A stretch of 64,000 nt of DNA from Metaphire vulgaris. Its lineage: Eukaryota; Annelida; Clitellata; Crassiclitellata; Megascolecidae. This document shows positions 55,701 through 64,000 of this stretch, one piece after another. The notes under the pieces were generated by a model. That model saw only the letters and a program-made list of their open reading frames with translations. It was not told the origin of the DNA and did no database searches. Made by a program: the position numbers and the translations under genes. The stretch lies in contig CM030835.1 of the NCBI GenBank assembly GCA_018105865.1, forward strand, positions 8,053,416 to 8,117,415, read 5' to 3'. Within the stretch, counting starts at the first letter, position 1; each line of letters starts with the position of its first letter.

Positions 55701-55816
55701 TAAAGTCGCATTGACATCAGTCTGGCCAATAGAATTAACCTTAAAACTAAATGATTATTCATGAGTAACTTAGGCAATGTCTTCTATTGGCTAGAGTACT
55801 TTAAAATGCGACTTTA
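55701..55816. promoter_or_regulatory. inverted repeat with two facing CCAAT boxes upstream of ACBD3
   Basis: TAAAGTCGCATT-N11-GGCCAATAGAA (55701-55734) is mirrored by TTCTATTGGCT-N12-AATGCGACTTTA (55782-55816). The two CCAAT cores face each other about 55 bp apart and 110-200 bp before the ACBD3 start codon. It could be promoter architecture or a small foldback insertion. Confidence 0.5.
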
Positions 55817-55926
55817 TCAAGGTGTTGCGAGCAACCGCTCATTGCTGTACACGTAGTCGGCTTATCTGATTATCTCGTTGTTGACTTATCTAGTTGTAAT
55901 CGTGGCGGAAATTTCAGAGGATAACG

Positions 55927-58900
55927 ATGCCGAACGATCCGTGCGTTCGCGTTAATATGTTGACCGAGATCTCCGATCGTCGTCCGAAGGCAGCGGAAGA
56001 TTCGTCCGATCGCTTCTTCGCCGTCTTCGGGTTCAAAACCCAAGATCTGTACAGCATAGCGTTGCGGTTTTTCAAAGGTTGGCGTGATGGGGGGCAGGGG
56101 GGTCAGTAATACCCTGGGAATTTTTAAATGGGTTTGCGTCGTTAAAGTGAAAGAGGTGCTTGTCTTAATTTGAGAGGAGGGACGCTGGAACCCAATGGAC
56201 GGATTAGTGGTTCTCACACAGGGCAGTCCCTACTGAACCACTTTAAACCTTGTTATATTATTATATTATATTATTATATTACTCGAAATACTAGTAATCT
56301 AATGTAATCTAAACTTCCATAACGCCATAACGCCACTTTCATAATGATCACTAGAGAGAAATTGATCTAAGATCAAGATCAAAGATCACTAGAGTATCAA
56401 CTAAGATCAAGATCACCTTAAAAGTGATCTAAGATCAAATCCAAATCATTAAAGACATATGATAACGATACAAATGTCCAGGTCAAATCTAAGTTACTAA
56501 CACAACTGAAAACAGGTATCAGGCCGGCAGGACAAACTGGGTGACAAACCTCCAATCTAAAAAGCAGAAGATGGCAGGGTTGTGTTATATTTCACAAATG
56601 GATAAACCAGGTCCCAGTGGCAAAAAAAATGGGGTTTTAATCTTGTTCTAAAATCTGTAATGAATTTGCAATTTGATCTTTGATCTTCATGCTGAGGCAA
56701 TGAGTTCCATAGTTTGGATTGTGATCTTTGGCCACTGAGAAGGCACAAGAACCAAGGTCAAAAGTATCAGGCCGACAAACGGGTGACAGTCTATGGTGGA
56801 TAGGTCAAAAAAATGGGGTTTTAATTCTCTAAAATGGATTTATATAGCGTTCCATAGTTTTTGGCACAGGTAGTACAACAATAGCTGCTTAGTATTAGGT
56901 GCTTAGCCTTTCTTAAAATAGCTTTCACATTTTCAAATATCAACAAAGTCACAAATTGATGTAACACTGCAAAATCGAAGCTAACATTTCAAAAATTCAT
57001 GAAACATCAACCCCACAATGTGAGATTGCGACAAAATATTCCATGGGCAGAGATGATTTAGCGTTTCGTATTGACTGCAGTGCTTTGGGGAGGAGATCTG
57101 ATTTCTTGTTTATATATTTGTCTGTGCATATCAGATCAGTTAGTAAATGTTGCTGTAAGATATTCCGATGTATTGTTGACCTTCTGGAAGGTATGCAGGT
57201 TGAGCAAGACAGCCAGCATTTAGTTTTTTTGCAGAAGTGCACCTTTAGCTTTATATTGTGTCCTCTGGTTCCATCAATGTATTTAATTCTGGTTCATTGA
57301 AGAATAGAGGCAACAACTGGCAAACATAGCGGTTTTGTTATTTTTTTGCAGCTGTGGATTCAGTCTGTACATTTTTCAGCAGGTATGATTTATGTTTTCA
57401 TGTGCTGTTATTTTTCAGAAAAGGATGGAAGCAGAGCGGTGCCGATTTCTTATAAGGAACGACTTCACCTTCTTGCGTTGTCGAAACAGGTTGCATATGG
57501 CAAATTTAAACCACAGAATGCTGCTGAGATTGGTATATTTGATGTTGTTGGAAATGACAGAAAGTAAGAATTAAGACATTTAATAAGCTCTTTCTGCTTT
57601 AATTACTAATGACATTTGAGCTTAATTTCATTAAGTGGATTCCACTCTTATAAACTAAATTTTGGTTCATGTGAACAAATTTTGATTCTGATTGAAAAAT
57701 AGTTGCTCAATTATTTGTTTGTACATCAAATTGTTTGTTTTGATTTAGACAGTCGTTACCAGTTAGCTGTAATTTATGGGTTTACTTTTTCAGATGCACT
57801 ATATATTAAGGAGTATTTCTTGATAATTAAACTGCTTTTACCATAGTTGGATTAAAGGAAAACACAAAGCCCATTCAGTAAAATGCCTTATAAAGTAAAT
57901 GGAGATCAGCTTTCCAACATTAGTTATTTCAAATGCTTAACCCCTTTACCGTGTATTTAACTGTAACTCAAGGTAAAATGGATGGATATATTCGGGGTTC
58001 CCGGTAAAGGGGTTAACTCTGGTTTCTTCATTCAAGCTGTTTGTACCAGTAATACAGCCATTTAACTGCAGTGGCTTTCATTCCAGAGTTTATAGACTTG
58101 AAAATATGGCAGTGACAGTTGGGGTTCTGTTTTGGTTCTTCATTTGAAGAAACTCTACAATCCACTTTATTTATAGGAATTTCAGCCTATTTAAGTTGAA
58201 TTTATGACATTATTTGAAATATGGAGGGATTTTTGTTTTTAATTTTGTGTTGTAGATTGGCATGGCAGAAACTGGGTGATATGCCAATAGATACGGCCAT
58301 GTGTGAATTCATTTCTATTCTAAATAGTCTCTGTCCATTGTTTCAACCTTATGTGACTGCACACAGGGTTGAGAAGGAGGAACAAGAACGAAAGAGGTAA
58401 ATTGTAAAATTGTAATTGTTGATCATTGATCAATTTGAAGAGACTGCACACTCACACGGATGTACGTGTGCGCGCGCACACACACACACACACACGTTCG
58501 CATTTAGACCTCTTGACTTGAAGTTACGTTTTTTGCTTTAATATTTATTTTCTTGCTAATTTCTGGGATTTGATTCATATACTGTGATAATAATATTGTC
58601 TTCCGTAGCTCATTAATGGGTCGGTGGGATATCTGTTTGGCTTTGAAGAGACACTTGAGTTGAGTGCATGTGCTGATTAAGTGCATAGGTTCAGAGCATC
58701 TGGACGCTGTACACTTAAGCGGGTTCGACTGAAATGGCTTGAAATGTGTTCCACAGAGGTGCAGTAATTATTTAAAAGTTGTCAGCAAGCTTCTATGCAT
58801 TAGATGTAAGGCAAATTATGCTTTTAAATAATTTGTTGAAATCTTAATTTTAGAAGAGTAATTTTAAAATTATGTATTAACTGGGTCTCTTTTCTGCATG

Positions 58901-61900
58901 CAGGAAAGAAGAAGAGGAGGAGTTAAATCGTCAGAGGAAGTTGCAATTGGAAGAAGAAGAAATGAAAGTAGAAGAGGAAAGGAAAAGGCGGATGAATCAA
59001 GAGTAAATATTAATTCTTGCTTTCCTACTGGCATGAAGATGATTGCAGAACTTTGTGATTTGATTTGTGGTTGTCATGCTGAGTCTGTATTTGTATAATC
59101 TTTTCATTTTGCAAATGGTCTTTATATTTTTGGTTTGTTGGTAATAATTATACTTAACAATTATTGTTGAGCGTTTTTCTCGGTTGATTTATAATTTTTG
59201 CTGTGGGAAATTTAACTTCTGGTCATCTATTTCATGTAGGTCATGCTTTTTTGTTGCTGCATAACATTATAATGGGGTGGGAAGAAGAGTGGTAGCAATG
59301 CTGGATGATTGAGCAGAAGGTCGCAGGTTCAATCCCCGCAGGAGCCCTAAGGTTGACTCAGCCTTACTCACTAGAGGGCGGTGGTAAAATGAAGAGCAGC
59401 GTTAAGTAGTGCGGTAAAACGTGGGTCTGCTGGGGAAAGTAATGGCAACTTACCCCAGATTAATGGAATATATCACCTACATCGCTGATTGCCTAGGCCG
59501 GAGATAAGCGCCGGAACCCAACGCTTGGACTCGAGTATGGGACCTACCTTTACCTTTTAACATTATAATATATACTTACATGCACATATCTATATGTGTG
59601 TATGTATGTATATGCACATTGGCATATAGTGGAACTTAAGATGCTTATTGACAGTTGTAGGACAAACAATGCATTATTTTTTTCTGAGTATCATAACAAA
59701 CCTGTGCACATGCTGAACAGCTAGAAGGTAAAAATAGTTCTAAAGCTATTTTTATGAAAGTACCATAATCATCTCTCGCCATTTAGCCATTGTGTTTTGT
59801 GAATGTTCTAAACAGAACATTTGAACAAGGTGTCTTTGCACCGTGGTGCGTTGCAGTAGCCAAGTGCTTAGGCATACAGCACTTGATTTTAGTGCTCATT
59901 TAATTTATATGCACTACCTGTCCTATGATATAATAATCACTGATCTAGCAATATTGACTGTGTGCTGCAGTGTCTGTTCTGATTCTACTGTAATCTGAAT
60001 TTTTATCCAAACATGCTACTGCTTAATTAAACATTGTGTGATTGTACATATAACATATATGGCAGTAAGCTGTAGCATTTATTTTGGTATTTGGTCTGTT
60101 TATTGGTGCATCAGTACAGCCAATTAAATGAAATTACAATATCCTGCAAGTCAGTTATTATTGAAGAAAAGTTACTGCAGCCCAAACCGTACTGATGTGC
60201 AATTGCATTCTTCAGCTCACCTTGCCTGTTTGAAATCCTTTAAAATGTTATTACTTTGCACTTTGAGCTGTCCATTGCATATAGCAGTGTCTTGGACTGG
60301 AAAACCTTTAATTTTAAATGAGAATCCTTGAGTTGTTTTCATATAATTAGAATGAAAGAGCATTGAACCAGTAATTGATATGTACTGAATGAATGAATAA
60401 ATGAATTGATCAAATGAATGAAATAATTGAAATGAATGAAAGAACATACAGTATAAAGTGCGATATTTCAGGTTGTTAGCATTTCTGTCATGCTAAATTT
60501 ACAAAACAGGATTAAGAATGAATTTATGTAAAATTCTAAAGAAAGAAGAAACAGTTTCTTCTTGAAGAACTGTATGTATTCTTGTGACCTAACATCCAAA
60601 GGCAAATTGTTCCATACACGAGAGACGATGGTGGAAAATACTTCATCACCTGGAATTAGTAGCGTATTTGATGAAGCAGAGTGCAGTTGACATTGGGAAA
60701 GATTGTTTGAGGTGAAATGTAGATTTGCAGATCGGGTATGCCTGCACCTCTATAATTGCAAGTTTATATGGCAGATTTGCCTGTATGCTTTATATGCTTT
60801 AAGGCAATTCATCGCTTCAAGCAATAGCTTCACATGAGCTGTCTTTTTGGCAATAAATCTGAAAATCAGTTTAACCAAGAATTCATGGCTACCGCATTAA
60901 AATTTCTCGTATTGGTGTATTGGCTGACCATGCAATGTAGCATTACCACAGTTCAGATATGAGATGACAGGACAGGTCCACCCACCAACTGCTAAAGATG
61001 TTAGTTAGCACAGAGCACCATATTGTTCTCAGCTGTCAGAGAATTCTGGAGCAGCATGAAACAGTTTTCTTATGGTGAATATTCCTAGTACTGAGATCTG
61101 AGTTTAGGTATATGCCAAGATTGTGAACTGATGAGCAGAGTTACATAGTATACCTACACAGGCAGGTAGAGTTGCTAATTGTTTGTATCTCCATTTAGTT
61201 GCACAACAGACAACCTTGGTCTTTGTGTATTTATATTTATCTATATATATGCACACATGCATATGTATACAGATAATTGTATATTATATTTTATGTTGTT
61301 GGCTTCACAGCTCTGCAATGTCACATGTGTGGAATATGTAAAACTTATATATTATAATGTGTGGTCATTATGTAAAAATATGATGTATAATTTCTATAAA
61401 GACACTTGAATCTGGTTTTCAAATAGAATGATGATACGGCTTGCTCTCAACCAACAGACAAATTTGCAATTCCGTACATATGCAGAACAGCATTATCCAG
61501 GCAAAAAAGATGAGGTAGGTTTTGTTTTATTAATTATTCTATTGACTCAAAAGGATTGACAGAAATTGTAAAATATTTAGACTGTTCAATTACTTTTCAT
61601 AATTTCTTACCATGTATATATTCTTAAATATCAACTTTAGTTTTTGCACTTCTTGCACTTCTTCTGCTTGCACTTCTTATGCCGTATAGTTATGCATAGA
61701 GTGTAATTTCTGTATTGTATGAATTATACATTGCAGCAAGAAGTCCTAATAGCTCAACTGCAGGAACAGCATTTTGCACAATATATGATGCAAGTGTACA
61801 ACCAGCAGAGCACACCTGCTATGATGATGCCTTCACCTCAGGTGGCCAGGCAGATGTCTAGCACACCTTCGTCCTCATCAACACCTTCATTTGTCTCTCA

Positions 61901-63963
61901 TGTGAAACAAACACCTAATAAGGCGAGATCATCTCCATGTTCACCTGTGATGTCCAACTCTTCACTGCAGTCAATTAGTTCTTCTTCGTCTGGTCATTCA
62001 CTTGATCTTCATTTGACAAATGGCGGCGCTAGTCCACAGGATGGCAATAAGAATTTGATTTCCACGCTCAGTAGTCATGTAGCCTCTGATCTTGAACATG
62101 GTGAGATGTTAGTTGAATGGTGTTTCTGATGTATTGATTGACAATTGATTTTAAGTTGTTAAGCTAAATTTCAGTCTTAATTTAACTTCTAGATGAAAAA
62201 TGTATGAACACTGTAGCAGTTGGTTATAATGAACTGTGCTAAAATGGATGGTGTCCACAAGTTTGTTACATTGAAACCAACAATATTATATCAATGCCTG
62301 CATATAGTGGATAATGGGAAGATATGCAGGTTCCAGAGGCTACAATTGCAATAGGAAAATCTTTGCATGGGCATGGGTGTAAAGCTTTTTGCACAAAATG
62401 CTAGATTTGGACTTTTCCTTGTACTTGATGATTGCCGGTATCATTTAAAGACTTTGATATGTGAGCTCTAATGAATTAACATGTTTGAATTTGCAGACAA
62501 GAAGACATCAATTGCAGCTGCTTCACTGTGGACCCGTTGTGATATTCAGCAGTTCAGGCTGTCGCTCAGGGAAGAAGCAGACTCATTCATAGACGTACAT
62601 TCTGGTGAAACAATTACAGTGAGTAAAGGGAACTTTACTTGCTTTATTGGGTTTTTGCCCTTTTTATATACCTTGGTGTTTCAGCAACTGCCATCTACTC
62701 CTAAGTTATGGCCTTTAGATAGCTTTCGCTAGATTTTATGATTAATTTGATAGAAAGAATGCAAAGAATTTCAACATGAGCAGTCAAAAGGGAATGAGTA
62801 TTTATGATGTCCTTTTTATTATAGGCTGTGAAATAGACATGCAGGTATTTGTCGTTTTGATCTTTGACCTCAGTTGTGGAAAGCTTGTTTAAACTCGAGG
62901 GAGGTGTAGAATTTTGAAAAAATACCTCGAGTGATGATATATGCTTACATTTTTCTCTGCTGAATGTTATATGAACAGTCTTGTTTTTGCTTTGTTGATT
63001 TGAAGCTAATAAAATGAAGCAAGGCACTTATACCTTTAAAGCATGGTATGGTTGCATGTAGGGGTCATGGTGGAGTAGTGGTAGGACTCTTGCCATGCAG
63101 TTGCAGGGTTGCTGGTTTGAATCTGACCATATAGCTAATGCATAATAAGTTGTTCACTCCTGTGAGACAGACAGCAGGAAACCATGTCACTGATCTCTTC
63201 CCCTTTTGGCAAAGCCAGCTGGACTGGTCTAAGTGCATCGTCAGCATCATCATCTTCACCACCACCACATCACCATTATCATCAAGCAATGAATGAATGA
63301 ATCAATCAATCAATCTGTTTATTAGTATCAAAGTCAGAACCACAGATTGTCAATATCACAATTCAATATAGGAAAAAGTTGTAAAGACAAATGCTAAGAT
63401 GTGTAAATATTTCAATATTTGATAAGTTAAATATTTGATATATTAAAATGGACAATGAGGGATTAGGATACTAAAGGGAGAAGCAGGAGAAGAGAAACAT
63501 TCTCTGTCCAGAGCCTGCTTTCCCTATGAATTAATATACCAGATACAAACAAGTTCAAATACTCTGGATACAAATGCAATTTTTTTAAAGGAATAATTAT
63601 GATTGTACACATAGGATTATTTTATATGTTACAGAGTGCAAATTTGACATATGGTGCAGATCTTCATTAGATGCAGCAGTTTTGTCATTTGCATTATTTT
63701 GAGAGTTTATACAAAATTCTCAGAATTGTCAGTAAAAGTTGTTGCTTTTTGCTAGGTTGACATGTAATGAATTTTTGCAGAATGATGATGTTCTTTTGCA
63801 TGATTTGTTGAGGTTCGAATACCAACACATGAAGATGGTAATTGTCTGTTTTGGGAGTTTGCAACTGAAGGGTATGACATTGGATTTGGTGTATCATTTC
63901 AATGGATAAATGCTCCATCCAAACAATTCACTACCGAAGTCACTGATTCGGATATGCAAGATG
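55927..63963 (+). CDS. ACBD3: acyl-CoA-binding domain protein 3 (Golgi GCP60), first eight coding exons
   Basis: Golgi scaffold that binds giantin and recruits PI4KB. Exons 55927-56077, 57419-57563, 58256-58396, 58904-59002, 61427-61514, 61737-62100, 62497-62618 and 63813-63963 join in frame, giving 420 aa before the window ends inside the gene. Residues ~28-125 are the acyl-CoA-binding domain (DLYSIALRFFKE, ISYKERLHLLALSKQVAYG, LAWQKLGDMPIDTAM). Next comes a Glu/Arg coiled coil (KEEQERKRKEEEEELNRQRK), then a Gln-rich segment like the vertebrate one (NQQTNLQFRTYAEQHYPG, LIAQLQEQHFAQYMMQVY). A Ser/Thr/Pro-rich stretch in exon 6 replaces the vertebrate linker. The GOLD domain begins in exon 7 (LWTRCDIQQFRLSLREEADS) and continues VRIPTHEDGNCLFWEFATEG. 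Every exon join was checked for phase. The 3' end lies beyond base 64000. Confidence 0.95.
56213..56262 (-). repeat. 50-bp repeat shared with 30383-30432
   Basis: TTCTCACACAGGGCAGTCCC through ACTTTAAACCTTGTTATATT, in ACBD3 intron 1, followed by a TTATATTA-rich tail. Confidence 0.88.
57937..58016. mobile_element. TTAA-flanked foldback mini-element (piggyBac-like), copy 3
   Basis: TTAA-CCCCTTTACCG pairs perfectly with CGGTAAAGGGG-TTAA. 80 bp, in ACBD3 intron 2. Confidence 0.78.
58468..58495. repeat. (CA)n microsatellite
   Basis: GTGTGCGCGCGCACACACAC, in ACBD3 intron 3. Confidence 0.9.
59281..59562 (+). mobile_element. SINE with tRNA-derived head
   Basis: Head with A-box-like GAGTGGTAGCAATGCTGG and a perfect B box GGTTCAATCCC. 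Then a body (AAGGTTGACTCAGCC, GTAAAACGTGGGTCTGCTGG, AAAGTAATGGCAACTTACCC, CGGAGATAAGCGCCGG) that also occurs at 5716-5880 behind a 5S head and in part at 7515-7765. The tail reads GGGACCTACCTTTACC. In ACBD3 intron 4. Confidence 0.85.
63063..63310 (+). mobile_element. second tRNA-derived SINE family
   Basis: GGTGGAGTAGTGGTAGGACTC (A box) and GCTGGTTTGAATCTG (B box), then a body unrelated to the 59.3-kb SINE, ending in CATCATCATC/CACCACCACC and (ATGA)n/(ATCA)n. In ACBD3 intron 7. Confidence 0.75.
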
Positions 63964-64000
63964 GTAAGCATGCTAATGTTTGTTTTGTGTTATCTTACTC

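Overview
The window reads as nuclear DNA from an intron-bearing animal, probably a marine invertebrate. Genes are split by short GT-AG introns, simple repeats are very dense, and most non-genic sequence is DNA transposons and retroposon tails. The protein sequences do not identify a phylum; an invertebrate deuterostome is a reasonable guess but not shown. Five host or transposon-companion genes can be modelled exon by exon. Almost everything else is mobile-element or microsatellite sequence.

Layout. 1-3.7 kb: a PIF/Harbinger transposon with an apparently intact MADF/BESS companion gene on the + strand and a broken DDE transposase on the - strand, their exons interleaved. 5.7-7.8 kb: two SINEs sharing a body (one with a 5S rRNA-like head) and a hAT element. 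9.3-9.6 kb: first coding exon of a RASD/Dexras-type small GTPase (- strand). 12.5-16.3 kb: a complete five-exon cyclophilin A gene whose first intron starts with GC. 19.0-20.4 kb: the last two exons of a Ly6/uPAR GPI-anchored protein (- strand). 20-50 kb: a gene-poor block packed with non-autonomous hAT elements (many with exact 8-bp target duplications), LINE fragments, a mariner remnant, a 206-bp satellite array and long GA/CT, CTGT, GAT and GCC repeats. 52.1-53.6 kb: a complete three-exon DNAJB9/ERdj4 gene. 55.9-64 kb: the first eight coding exons of ACBD3 (Golgi acyl-CoA-binding/GOLD protein), running off the right edge.

The host genes form no obvious pathway. DNAJB9 (ER chaperone cofactor) and ACBD3 (Golgi scaffold) are in tandem and both belong to the secretory pathway, but their adjacency need not be functional. 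The most unusual material is in the mobile fraction: a conserved motif (core ACAAGCAAAAAAGGTCRTC, either strand) shared by hAT-like elements with different terminal repeats; a satellite array held between two copies of one hAT element, with target-site bookkeeping that suggests integration of a circle; TTAA-flanked foldback mini-elements inside introns of two genes; a SINE body carried by either a 5S or a tRNA head; and a strongly over-represented palindrome TAGGCCTA in the middle of the window.
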